Positions 1 to 7,716 of a DNA stretch of 10,968 nucleotides are shown here, one piece after another. Under the pieces are notes generated by a model. That model was not told the DNA's origin. It ran no database searches and saw nothing but the letters and a program-made list of their open reading frames with translations. How positions within the stretch are numbered: position 1 is the stretch's first letter; each line of letters opens with the position of its first letter. The DNA lies in the NCBI GenBank assembly GCA_032229885.1, contig JAVYAJ010000130.1:1-10968 (forward strand). Reading direction: 5' to 3'. Both the position numbers and the translations under genes were made by a program. Source of the stretch: Anammoximicrobium sp032229885. GTDB lineage: Bacteria; Planctomycetota; Planctomycetia; Pirellulales; Pirellulaceae.

Positions 1-59
1 AGGCCCAACCGTGCGCGCGAAACGTGTGCAGAGTTCCGGCCCTCGACGGCGGGCGAAAC

Positions 60-144
60 GGCGCCAGACGATCGGCGATGTCACACGATCGGCGATGCCA
101 CACGATCGGCGATGCCACACGATCGATGGCGCCAGACGATCGGC
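60..144. repeat. 17-bp tandem repeat array, about four to five units
   Basis: Units of 17 bp with consensus GATCGGCGATGYCACAC occupy 70-86, 87-103 and 104-120. A diverged fourth unit lies at 121-137 and a partial one begins at 138. The 17-mer GGCGCCAGACGATCGGC occurs at 60-76 and again at 128-144, exactly four periods apart, so the array seems bounded by copies of the same variant. Each unit carries GATC, and several junctions form CGATCG. Reading frames across it give only low-complexity peptides, so I treat it as non-coding. It lies beyond the tRNA-Leu terminator. Its function is unknown. Confidence 0.8.
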
Positions 145-194
145 CTGGGCATCTGCGCGGACCAGAATCCATCCGCCGATTCCGCCGACGCGAC

Positions 195-234
195 AAAAAA
201 GAACGACTTGCGGCGATCCACCGCAAGTCGTTCT
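195..234 (-). terminator. Intrinsic terminator downstream of tRNA-Leu
   Basis: Read on the minus strand, a perfect 14-bp stem (arms at 234-221 and 213-200) encloses a 7-nt loop. It is followed by a run of T residues (complement of the A run at 195-200). It begins 11 nt beyond the 3' end of the tRNA gene, so it should end the tRNA transcript and any readthrough from the phosphatase gene. The 15-nt sequence GTCGTTCTTTTTTGT covering its 3' arm and tail recurs in the greA leader terminator. Confidence 0.92.
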
Positions 235-245
235 GTCACGGGCAG

Positions 246-329
<84 letters not shown>

Positions 330-351
330 GGGCGACGTTTTGACAGAGCAC

Positions 352-379
352 AGTCTAGGGCAAACGGGCTGTGCGTCAA
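352..379 (-). promoter_or_regulatory. Likely sigma-70-type promoter of tRNA-Leu
   Basis: On the minus strand, TTGACG (379-374) lies 16 nt before TAGACT (357-352). Both resemble the housekeeping consensus. Transcription would start near 345, about 16 nt before the mature tRNA. The -35 box contains the TGA stop codon of the phosphatase gene (378-376), so the promoter overlaps the upstream coding end. This rests on consensus matching only. Confidence 0.55.
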
Positions 380-1953
380 GGTGTGGATGTCCGTTTCACC
401 AGCAGGATCGTCTGGTCGTCGGTCGCGCGGCTGGTCGCGTGTCGATCCAGGAATGCCCGCGTTTTGTGGAGCAAGTCGTCGGTATTCGATTCGCGATGGC
501 TTTGCAGCACGCGCCACAGGATCTGATGACGGTGGCGCCGCAACGCATGGTGCACGCCCTCGCTGACAACCGCCAAAATCTCGCCTCGTTCCAATCGATC
601 CGAGATAGCCGCATAGTCGCCATCGGGCTGTGTTCCCAGAGGCAGCGCGTCTGTCGGAGCGAGCGTGCGGAGCGAGTCGCCAACGATCGCGGCGTAGACG
701 TGACCGGCGCCGACGTACTCGATCGCTCCGGTCTCGGGTTGAATCTGGGCATAGAACAGCGAGGCGAATTGGTCTCCGACCGAGGCCGTCCAGAGCGTTT
801 CGTTGACCCGCTCGGCGACCTGCTGGGCAGTGTGGCCGTAGGCGGCGTGGGCACGCAGCGCGGTGTGCAGCGTGGCCGTCGTCAGCCCCGACTCGAACAT
901 CTTTCCCTGAGCGTCTCCGACGGCCACCGCCAGCTTGCCGCCCGCGCCGACGAACCAGTCATGGAAATCGCCGCCCAGCGCGCCGGCCTGCATCGTCCAG
1001 CCATCCACCTCCCAGCCGCGCAGCAAGGGCTTGATTCTCGGCAAACGATGCTGCTGCCATTGGGCCGCGTGCGTGAGTTGCCGAGCCAAACTGCGCAATT
1101 GGGCGGTCTGGCTCAAGAGCATCGCCCGTTCGAGATCCGAGGCGATCCGGCCGGCCACGATCTCGACGATGTTCGTTTCGTCGACCGTAAAGTCGCGGCG
1201 GCTCTCAGAAAACACCCACAGCGTTCCGAAAGGCGTCGTCGGGCTGGAGATCGGCACGCAGACCGCCGCGTGGAACTCTTCGGGTATCTGCCAACTCGGC
1301 AGACGCTCCGCCTCGCGCACGATCACAGCATGTCCGACCAGGGCTTCCAAGTCGGCCGCGGCGCCGCGCAGAGGCCGCGGCGGCGCAGCAAAACGCGACT
1401 TGGGCAGCCCCCAGCAAGCCCTCAATTTGAGCGTGCGAGTGCTTTCGTCCAGCAAGTATACGGCGGCCGCCTGGCAACCCACCGCGTGCGAGCAAGCTTT
1501 CAACACGCTCTCCAGGCGTTCGGCCAGATGGGCCGGTTCATCGGGATGCGAGGTGACCGGGACGCGGATGGCCAATTCCGCTTCGCGTTCCCCAAGCGCC
1601 GCTTGGCTCTGAAGCAGCTCTTCCAACAGGTCTGCGATTCCCGCGGCCAACTGTTGCGCCGCCTCGGAATCGATGCGGTTCGATTGCAGCGGACGTCCTT
1701 CTTCGACCGGATCGTTCGCGGCGTTGATGGACACGATGCACGGCGGCTGCCCGTCTACTTCGGCGATCTCGCGCGACCAGATCGGTTGAGACGGACGCGC
1801 GCCATCGGTGTGGCAACGCAGCGCCCATCCGGTCAGGCGACGGAACGAGTCGCTGACGCGCTGCATACCGTGGATCTCGGCCGCCGCGGTCCGTTTCTGC
1901 CGCGGAGCCTCCTCGACATGTAACCGTAAACGTGCAGTACTTCTCCGAATCAC
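376..1953 (-). CDS. GAF domain SpoIIE-type PP2C serine/threonine phosphatase
   Basis: Probably a regulatory protein phosphatase of the SpoIIE/RsbU class, whose known members dephosphorylate anti-sigma antagonists; the partner here is unknown. Counting 525 residues from the GTG at 1953: an N-terminal segment with a TGWALRC motif (about 41-47), a Glu/Gln-rich helical stretch (about 105-130), a GAF sensor domain (about 140-277), then the PP2C domain (about 305-523). Catalytic motifs are GGDFHDW (D329), GDAQGK (D347), SEGVHHA (465) and DDQT (512-513). The third motif is normally TDG or SDG; here Glu replaces the metal-binding Asp. There is no signal peptide or membrane segment, so it is likely cytoplasmic. 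The start is uncertain. The frame stays open to a TTG at 1998. The GTG at 1953 has an AGGTG five nt upstream. An ATG at 1866 is also possible. The domain call is firm, the biological role is not. Confidence 0.88.
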   Translation of the reverse strand: MIRRSTARLRLHVEEAPRQKRTAAAEIHGMQRVSDSFRRLTGWALRCHTDGARPSQPIWSREIAEVDGQPPCIVSINAANDPVEEGRPLQSNRIDSEAAQQLAAGIADLLEELLQSQAALGEREAELAIRVPVTSHPDEPAHLAERLESVLKACSHAVGCQAAAVYLLDESTRTLKLRACWGLPKSRFAAPPRPLRGAAADLEALVGHAVIVREAERLPSWQIPEEFHAAVCVPISSPTTPFGTLWVFSESRRDFTVDETNIVEIVAGRIASDLERAMLLSQTAQLRSLARQLTHAAQWQQHRLPRIKPLLRGWEVDGWTMQAGALGGDFHDWFVGAGGKLAVAVGDAQGKMFESGLTTATLHTALRAHAAYGHTAQQVAERVNETLWTASVGDQFASLFYAQIQPETGAIEYVGAGHVYAAIVGDSLRTLAPTDALPLGTQPDGDYAAISDRLERGEILAVVSEGVHHALRRHRHQILWRVLQSHRESNTDDLLHKTRAFLDRHATSRATDDQTILLVKRTSTP

Positions 1954-2410
1954 GGCATCACCTGTGTCCTTCACCGCGCAAGCTGTCCGGCGACCCAAGC
2001 CGCATCCAGACGGGCCGCGTCCGTTTCACCGGACAACCAGCCGCGCAAGCAAGTAGCGCAATATCTTTACGACATTGCGCAGAATGCGTTGTCATCGTAG
2101 ACTCACATCGGAAGCGAGCCCGTGATGGATGAGTAGAATGTGCGGTCGTCGAGGTCCATGCAGTTTGCAGCGCCTGCGTAAACGGCACAGCTTGCGCGTC
2201 CGTACCATTGCTCAGCGCACACCAGTTCGGAGCAACGCGGTGGATGAAACGAGTGATACCCGTCGAACCGTCCGAACCGCGTCGGCGACCGCGGTCGGCG
2301 GGTGGGAATTGGCCAGCCGCTGCGGCCGCTTGGTGTGGCTCACGCCGCCCGCAAGCCCGCGCAGGACGTCGCCCCGCGCCGAGCCGAATGCGCTGGCGCC
2401 CGCCCCCAGC
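1954..2410. other. Non-coding divergent gap, left part
   Basis: This stretch separates the minus-strand phosphatase gene from plus-strand mfd. Open frames exist on both strands but they are Arg/Ala/Ser-rich, have no recognisable motif and lack convincing ribosome sites, so I call no gene. It must contain the phosphatase promoter, for which I see no clear pair of boxes. The only clear structure is the hairpin at 2056-2080. Confidence 0.6.
2056..2080. other. Inverted repeat GCGCAAT / ATTGCGC in divergent gap
   Basis: A perfect 7-bp inverted repeat (2056-2062 and 2074-2080) encloses an 11-nt spacer. No T run follows on either strand, so it is not an intrinsic terminator. It lies about 100 bp upstream of the phosphatase start and could be an operator or a leader hairpin. 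The two half-sites are about 18 bp centre to centre, which does not match a single helical turn. The role is unknown. Confidence 0.4.
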
Positions 2411-2480
2411 GACAAATGACAAATGAAGAGTGACAAATGAAGAGTGAAGAGTGAAGAGTGAAGAGTGAAGAGTGAAGAGT
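2411..2480. repeat. Ten-unit 7-bp tandem array (GACAAAT / GAAGAGT)
   Basis: Seventy bases divide exactly into ten 7-mers: two GACAAAT, one GAAGAGT, one GACAAAT, then six GAAGAGT in a row. The two unit types stay in the same 7-bp register and differ at three positions, so one probably gave rise to the other. Translation of either strand gives only repetitive peptides. The array ends 8 bp before the putative mfd -35 box. Its composition is purine-rich on the plus strand, unlike the GC-rich surroundings. Slippage-type length variation is likely. Confidence 0.9.
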
Positions 2481-2487
2481 GACAGCC

Positions 2488-2516
2488 CTTCAATCCGCTG
2501 GCATCAGCGATACAAT
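2488..2516 (+). promoter_or_regulatory. Candidate mfd promoter
   Basis: CTTCAA (2488-2493) lies 17 nt before TACAAT (2511-2516). The -10 box differs from consensus at one position and the -35 box is weak. Transcription would begin near 2523, leaving a leader of only about 8 nt before the mfd ATG. This fits the absence of a Shine-Dalgarno sequence there. Consensus evidence only. Confidence 0.45.
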
Positions 2517-2530
2517 GTTGCCACACGGAC

Positions 2531-5500
2531 ATGGCAGATTCACCTTTGGCCACTGGGGCGCTGGAGAGGCTGCGCAAGCAGACCCAGCGACTGAACGAGC
2601 GCGAGGGATTCGCCGGCGTAGTCGCGGCGTTATCGCAGGGACGGTCCGCCACGCTGGACGGCGTCTGGGGGTCGTCGTGCGCGCTGGTCGCGGCGGCCAT
2701 CCTACCGGCTCTTTCCGGCCCGCTGGTCGTCGTCGCCCCGACTCAAGGCGATGCGGACGACTTTGCGGACGACTTTGGCCTGTTCTCGTCCATTCCCGCC
2801 GCGCGTTTTCCGGCTGGGGAGTCTCAGCGCGGCGAGCGCCTGCTGAACGACGAGACGGATGCCGAGCGTCTGCGGACGCTCAAGCGTTTGCTCCGTCGCA
2901 CGGGTGGCAATGGCTTTACGCGCGCCGTCGGCAACCGGACCACGGCGGCCGATGCGAGCGAGGATCCGAACCCGGGCCCGCCGCGGTTGATCGCGACGAG
3001 CTTGCCGAGCCTCATGCAGCCGACGCCCAGCCCGGACCGATTGGCAGCCAACAGTCGGCGTCTGCGCGGCGGGGACCGTGTGGACGTAGACGGCCTGCTG
3101 AGCTGGCTGGTCGAACAGGGGTTTCATGCGACCAGCGCCGTCGAGTTGCCCGGCGAATTTTCCAGCCGCGGCGGGCTGTTGGATGTCTTTGCAACGGATT
3201 GGCGTCAACCGGTACGGATCGAGTTCTTCGATGACACGATCGAGTCGCTGAGGCGATTCGACGTCCAGACCCAGCGCAGCCTCGCGGCACTGGACCAGAT
3301 CGAGATCACGGTCGTTCGACCGGCGGATGACGACCGCGCTTGTTTCACGGACTATCTGCCGCCATCGAGCGTATTTCTATTTCACGAGTTGGACCGAGCC
3401 GAGGAAGAGGCCCAGGCAGCGCTGGCGCGCAGCGAACCTTCCGCGGGATTGCACGGATTCGGCGAGGTCATGAAACGGGCGGCTCGATTTGCCGTCGCCA
3501 CGGCGTCCGGACTCGCCCGCGGCAGTCTGGGGGCGCAGTGCCGGTTGGAGATCGAGTCGGTCGAGCGGTTCAGCGGCGACATCGAACGCGTACGGACGGA
3601 ATTGGACGAGGTCGGCCAGGGTTACGACGTGTTCGTGGTATCGCCGACCGACGCCGAAGCGGGCCGGATGCGCGAGCTGTTCCAGTCAGCCCAATTGACC
3701 CGCGATGGGCGACTGTACTTTGTGCGAGGAACGCTGCACAAGGGCTTTCGGCTGCGGGGCGAGCGAGTGATCGTCATCAGCAGCGACGAATTGTTCCAGC
3801 GCGGCGAGGTTCGCCGGCTGGCCCCGTCGCGACTGGGACGGACGCGGCTAGGCAAAGCGATCGACAGTTTTCTGGACCTGCGCGAGGGCGATCTGGTCGT
3901 GCACCTGGCGCACGGAATCGGCCGATATCGGGGCATCCAGTTGCTCGACAAAGCCGGGCGCGTCGAGGAGCATTTGCAGCTCGAGTTCGCCGACGGCGTG
4001 AAGATCTACGTGCCGGCGACGCGGATCGGCCTGGTGCAGAAATACGTCGGCGGCGCCAAGACGCGGCCCGCGTTGGCGCGGCTGGGAAGCAAGACCTGGC
4101 TGCGCCAGAAAAAAGCGGCCGAATCGGCGGTGATCGATCTGGCCGTTGAACTGCTCGACTTGCAGGCCCAGCGCCAGGCGCGACCGGGCATCGCGTTTCT
4201 GGTCGAGAGCGAGTGGCAGCACTCGTTCGAGACTTCGTTTCCCTACAGCGAGACCCCCGATCAACTGACGGCGATGTCGGCCATTCGGAACGACATGGCC
4301 GTCTCGCGTCCGATGGACCGACTGTTGTGCGGGGACGTCGGGTTCGGCAAGACCGAGTTGGCGATGCGGGCGGCGTTCAAAGCCGTCGACAACGGATACC
4401 AGGTCGCCGTGCTGGCGCCGACCACCGTGCTCGTGGAACAGCATTATCAGACTTTTCGCGAGCGGATGGCCGAGTTTCCGTTCGACATCGCTCGACTGAG
4501 CCGGTTTTGTCCGCCCGGCCAGCAGCGCGACATTGCCCGCCGTCTGGCGGCGGGTCAGATCGACATCGTGATCGGGACGCATCGCCTGGCGTCCCAGGAC
4601 GTGCGATTCTGCAACCTGGGGCTGGTGATCATCGACGAAGAGCAGCGGTTTGGCGTCGAAGTCAAAGAACGCCTCAAGTCGCTCCGGTCGACGGCCGACG
4701 TGTTGACGCTGTCCGCCACGCCCATCCCGCGCACGCTGCACATGTCGCTGGTCGGCGTCCGCGACATCTCGAATCTCGAGACTCCGCCCGAGGATCGCGT
4801 CGCGACCGAGACGCGGTTGGCTCGGTTCGATCCCGATCTGATTCGGCAAGCCGTGCTTCGCGAACTGGACCGCCACGGGCAGATTTTCTTCGTGCACAAT
4901 CGGGTCGAGGATATCCGGCTGGTCGAACAGCGGTTGCGGCACATCGTGCCCGAGGCGCGGATTCGCGTCGGGCACGGGCAGATGCCTGAATCCGAGCTCG
5001 AATCGGTGATGGTCGCGTTCGTCGCGGGCGAGTTCGACCTGCTGCTGGCGACGACGATCGTCGAGAGCGGGCTGGACATCCCCAACGCCAATACGATTTT
5101 CATCGACGAGGCCGACCGGTACGGGTTGGCCGATCTGCATCAGTTGCGCGGCCGTGTCGGCCGAGCCCAGCACCGCGCCTACTGCTATCTACTGGTCGAT
5201 CCGCGGAAGAGCGTGACGCCGAATGCCGCTCGGCGCCTGCGGGCGATCGAAGAATTCAGCGAGCTAGGCGCCGGGTTTGCGCTGGCCATGCGCGACTTGG
5301 AAATCCGAGGCGCCGGCAATCTGCTGGGAACCCAACAGAGCGGTCATATTGCAGCGGTGGGGTACGAACTGTATTGCCAACTTCTGGAAAACGCCGTGCG
5401 GCGGCTGAAGCAGATGCCCCCCAAGCTGTCGATCGACGTGGATCTAGCGCTGCCCGGCCGGGCCTATTTGCCGGCCGCCTACGTCTCCGAGGCCCGGTTG

Positions 5501-5854
5501 CGGATCGATATGTACCGCAAACTGTCGCGGGTCACCTCGCCACACGAGTTGGCCGAGTATCGCGCCGAGCTGATCGATCGGTTCGGCCCTATTCCCGAGG
5601 CCGCCGCGCGGATGCTGGCGCGCGAAGCGGTCAAGATCGAGGCGGCCGTCTGGCAAATCGCCGAGATTTATCTGGAGGATCGGTTTCTCGTCTTCCGATA
5701 CACGGACCGACTGCGGGTCGAGCAATTGGCTAAGGCCAATCGCGGGCGGCTTCGCGTCGTCGACCAGAATCGGGCCTATCTCCGCATCCCGTCGGGCGTC
5801 GACGAGCCGGATGCGCTGCTGAACCTGGCTAAATCAGTGTTGCAGCCAAAATGA
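2531..5854 (+). CDS. mfd: Transcription-repair coupling factor Mfd
   Basis: ATP-dependent translocase that pushes or removes RNA polymerase stalled at DNA lesions and recruits UvrA for excision repair. The 1107 residues are close to the family norm (about 1150). Order of domains: UvrB-like N-terminal module with degenerate helicase motifs (about 25-330; LPGEF and RGGLLDVF near 205), CarD-like RNA polymerase interaction domain (from DLREGDLVVH at 449 to about 550), RecA-like translocase domains, and C-terminal TRCF domain (about 960-1060). Visible motifs are Walker A GDVGFGKT (601-608, K607), DEEQ (702-705), SATPIPRT (728-735) and RGRVGR (873-878), all intact. A Gly/Asn/Pro-rich loop (about 122-150) in the UvrB-like module looks like a lineage-specific insertion. 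The ATG at 2531 has no clear ribosome site. The likely promoter leaves a very short leader. The 3' end carries the promoter of the next gene. Confidence 0.98.
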   Translation: MADSPLATGALERLRKQTQRLNEREGFAGVVAALSQGRSATLDGVWGSSCALVAAAILPALSGPLVVVAPTQGDADDFADDFGLFSSIPAARFPAGESQRGERLLNDETDAERLRTLKRLLRRTGGNGFTRAVGNRTTAADASEDPNPGPPRLIATSLPSLMQPTPSPDRLAANSRRLRGGDRVDVDGLLSWLVEQGFHATSAVELPGEFSSRGGLLDVFATDWRQPVRIEFFDDTIESLRRFDVQTQRSLAALDQIEITVVRPADDDRACFTDYLPPSSVFLFHELDRAEEEAQAALARSEPSAGLHGFGEVMKRAARFAVATASGLARGSLGAQCRLEIESVERFSGDIERVRTELDEVGQGYDVFVVSPTDAEAGRMRELFQSAQLTRDGRLYFVRGTLHKGFRLRGERVIVISSDELFQRGEVRRLAPSRLGRTRLGKAIDSFLDLREGDLVVHLAHGIGRYRGIQLLDKAGRVEEHLQLEFADGVKIYVPATRIGLVQKYVGGAKTRPALARLGSKTWLRQKKAAESAVIDLAVELLDLQAQRQARPGIAFLVESEWQHSFETSFPYSETPDQLTAMSAIRNDMAVSRPMDRLLCGDVGFGKTELAMRAAFKAVDNGYQVAVLAPTTVLVEQHYQTFRERMAEFPFDIARLSRFCPPGQQRDIARRLAAGQIDIVIGTHRLASQDVRFCNLGLVIIDEEQRFGVEVKERLKSLRSTADVLTLSATPIPRTLHMSLVGVRDISNLETPPEDRVATETRLARFDPDLIRQAVLRELDRHGQIFFVHNRVEDIRLVEQRLRHIVPEARIRVGHGQMPESELESVMVAFVAGEFDLLLATTIVESGLDIPNANTIFIDEADRYGLADLHQLRGRVGRAQHRAYCYLLVDPRKSVTPNAARRLRAIEEFSELGAGFALAMRDLEIRGAGNLLGTQQSGHIAAVGYELYCQLLENAVRRLKQMPPKLSIDVDLALPGRAYLPAAYVSEARLRIDMYRKLSRVTSPHELAEYRAELIDRFGPIPEAAARMLAREAVKIEAAVWQIAEIYLEDRFLVFRYTDRLRVEQLAKANRGRLRVVDQNRAYLRIPSGVDEPDALLNLAKSVLQPK

Positions 5855-5869
5855 AACCCCGTCTATAAT
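5840..5869 (+). promoter_or_regulatory. Sigma-70-type promoter for the parvulin gene, within the mfd 3' end
   Basis: TTGCAG (5840-5845) lies 18 nt before a perfect TATAAT (5864-5869). The -35 box is inside the last codons of mfd and the -10 box is 10 nt after its stop. Transcription would start near 5876, giving a leader of about 75 nt to the TTG at 5951. This is the best promoter match in the window. Confidence 0.7.
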
Positions 5870-5950
5870 CCGGCGCGCCGCACCGTCGTCGATCGACCGG
5901 CAGCGGCCGACTTGTCCAGTTTTCCGCTCTCGGCAACAAAGGCGCATAGC

Positions 5951-7591
5951 TTGTTCCCACGGACGGGATTATCGATCGCGCGCATCATCGCTGTCTGTAC
6001 AGCCGCGTTGCTGCTGCGCACCGCGCCAGCAGCCCAACCACCTCCGCCGCCGCGATTCGATACGGAACTGAACCAACCGCCGCCCGCGCCGCCGCCCGCG
6101 GTTCGCGCCGCCGATGGCTCGCCCTACGTGGTCGCCTCGGTCCGCGCCCCGTCGAACGGCGCGCCGGGCTTCGCCCCGCAGATGCCCGGTCCAGCGTATG
6201 GCGGCCCGCCGCAAGGCATGTTCGGACCGCCACCCGCCCACGCGGCAGGCCCGGTCGATTGGAACGGCGGACAGGAATCGGCCGGACGATTTCCGGCCGC
6301 GAGCATGACACCAGGATACGGAGGACCGCCCACTGGCGGAGCCCCCTCTGCCGCACCTCCGTATGGCGCGGTCCCGTATGACGCGGTCCCGTATGGCGCG
6401 CCGCAGCGCGATGGGGGCGTATGGGCTCAAACGCCAAGCCAGCTCGGAACAACTGTCTCGCCGTCGACGTCGCCATCGTCCCCGTTCGGCGCACCGACGC
6501 TTGGACCGGCGGCGACGGGACCGCTGGAGGGCGAGCCGAGCTCGCCGAGCGTGCCCGAGGCCGAACAAGCGCCGTTGACGATCTTCAAGCCAAGCCAGAT
6601 CATCGCCTGGGTTGGCGACCAGCCAATTCAAGTCGGCGATGTGATGCCGCTCGTCGAGCAGATCATTGCCCCGCACTTGGCGGAGATGGAGCCGCAGGTC
6701 GTCGAACAACAAAAGGCGGCGATCGAACAGCAGAAAGACAAATTGATGAAGCAGGCGCTGGACAGCGTGATCCAGACGAAGCTGCTGTACCTCGATTTCC
6801 TGCGGACCATCCCCGCGGACAAGAAAAAGGAGGTTCTGCCGAAGATCATGAGCCGCGCCGAGGAGCAGTTCGTCGAAAAGCAACTGCCCGAGGCGATGCA
6901 AAAGGCCAAAGTCGAGACGCGGGCCGAGCTCGAAGCCAAGCTGCGCGAGTTCGGATCGTCCATCCAGCGTCAGAAACAGGCTTTCGTCGAACGCGCGTTT
7001 GGCCAGTCCGTGCTGTCGCAAAAAGTGAATTACGAGCCGGAGATCACGCATCAAGCGATGCTCGACTACTATTACGCGCATCTTGCCGAGTACGAGATTT
7101 CCGCCCGCGCGCGATGGGAAAAGCTGAGCGTCCGCTTTGATCGCTTCGCCAACAAACAGCAAGCCTGGGCCGCGCTGGGCGAGATGGGCAACGAAGTTCT
7201 GCGCGGCGCCGCGCTGGGGGCGGTGGCCCAGCGGCGATCGCAGACGATCGACGCGCCCGAAGGCGGATACCACGACTGGACCAGCCAGGGCAGCTTGGCG
7301 TCCGACGTGCTCGATCAGGCGATCTTCAGCTTGCCCTTGGGCCGCTTGAGCGAGCGTATCGAGGATGCGGAGGGCTTTCACATCGTGCGGGTCATCGAAC
7401 GAACCGAACCGACGCGCACCCCGTTCGAACAAGCCCAGGTCGACATCAAAGAGATCCTGCGCAAGGAACACGTCAAAGAGCAGGTCAATGCCTACGTGGC
7501 CAAGCTGAAGCAGGAAATCCCGGTCTGGAACTCGTTCGACGATCCGCCGCCCCAGACTGCCGCCGCCGCGTCCGCCGAGCGCCGCATGTAA
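5951..7591 (+). CDS. Secreted SurA/PpiC-like parvulin peptidyl-prolyl isomerase or chaperone
   Basis: Likely an exported folding factor for envelope proteins. Counting 546 residues from the TTG at 5951: signal peptide (1-28; hydrophobic core IIAVCTAALLL, cleavage at APAA-Q), a Pro/Gly/Ala-rich disordered linker (about 29-206), a charged helical SurA_N-like region (about 210-385, rich in Gln, Lys and Glu), and a parvulin-like domain (about 386-485) with GGYHDW, IFSLPLGRLSE and the typical closing GFHIVRV. The first active-site His of parvulins (ARHIL) is replaced; the sequence reads RARWEKL. Isomerase activity is therefore doubtful and a chaperone role is possible. No ATG lies before the mature region. 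TTG at 5951 is preferred because AAAGG lies 8 nt upstream and it starts a compact signal peptide. The frame also allows a TTG at 5912. It has its own promoter after mfd. Confidence 0.88.
   Translation: MFPRTGLSIARIIAVCTAALLLRTAPAAQPPPPPRFDTELNQPPPAPPPAVRAADGSPYVVASVRAPSNGAPGFAPQMPGPAYGGPPQGMFGPPPAHAAGPVDWNGGQESAGRFPAASMTPGYGGPPTGGAPSAAPPYGAVPYDAVPYGAPQRDGGVWAQTPSQLGTTVSPSTSPSSPFGAPTLGPAATGPLEGEPSSPSVPEAEQAPLTIFKPSQIIAWVGDQPIQVGDVMPLVEQIIAPHLAEMEPQVVEQQKAAIEQQKDKLMKQALDSVIQTKLLYLDFLRTIPADKKKEVLPKIMSRAEEQFVEKQLPEAMQKAKVETRAELEAKLREFGSSIQRQKQAFVERAFGQSVLSQKVNYEPEITHQAMLDYYYAHLAEYEISARARWEKLSVRFDRFANKQQAWAALGEMGNEVLRGAALGAVAQRRSQTIDAPEGGYHDWTSQGSLASDVLDQAIFSLPLGRLSERIEDAEGFHIVRVIERTEPTRTPFEQAQVDIKEILRKEHVKEQVNAYVAKLKQEIPVWNSFDDPPPQTAAAASAERRM
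6359..6403 (+). repeat. 15-bp coding repeat encoding PYGAV-type pentapeptides
   Basis: Three 15-bp units (6359-6373, 6374-6388, 6389-6403) of the form CCGTATGRCGCGGTC lie inside the linker of the parvulin-like protein. They encode PYGAV, PYDAV and PYGAP. The repeat keeps the reading frame, so copy number changes would lengthen or shorten the linker without frameshift. Confidence 0.75.
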
Positions 7592-7597
7592 GGCGGC

Positions 7598-7620
7598 CCG
7601 CAGCCGATCCGTGGCTGCGG
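7598..7620. terminator. Hairpin between convergent genes, weak terminator candidate
   Basis: A perfect 8-bp stem, CCGCAGCC (7598-7605) with GGCTGCGG (7613-7620), encloses a 7-nt loop 6 nt after the parvulin stop codon. No T run follows on the plus strand and none on the minus strand, so intrinsic termination is uncertain. The rest of the 125-bp convergent gap (7592-7716) shows no gene. Confidence 0.4.
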
Positions 7621-7716
7621 CATCCCGCGTCAGATCAGCCCACCCTGCCGCCCACGCAGCGGCGCCGGTCGGCACGTCCGCCTGAACAGGCCTGAACGCA
7701 GCCCGGCCAGCCCACG

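Noticed and set aside
60..144. Possible CRISPR array
   Set aside because: The 17-bp units are directly adjacent with no unique spacers and no cas genes are near.
2212..2700. 162-codon minus-strand frame containing SSLFTLHSSLFTLH
   Set aside because: The repeated peptide is just the translation of the 7-bp tandem array, and the frame overlaps the start of mfd. Such predicted proteins are artefacts of tandem repeats.
3848..5173. 441-codon minus-strand open frame inside mfd
   Set aside because: It lies wholly opposite the conserved helicase part of mfd and has no recognisable domain, as expected of an antisense frame in GC-rich DNA.
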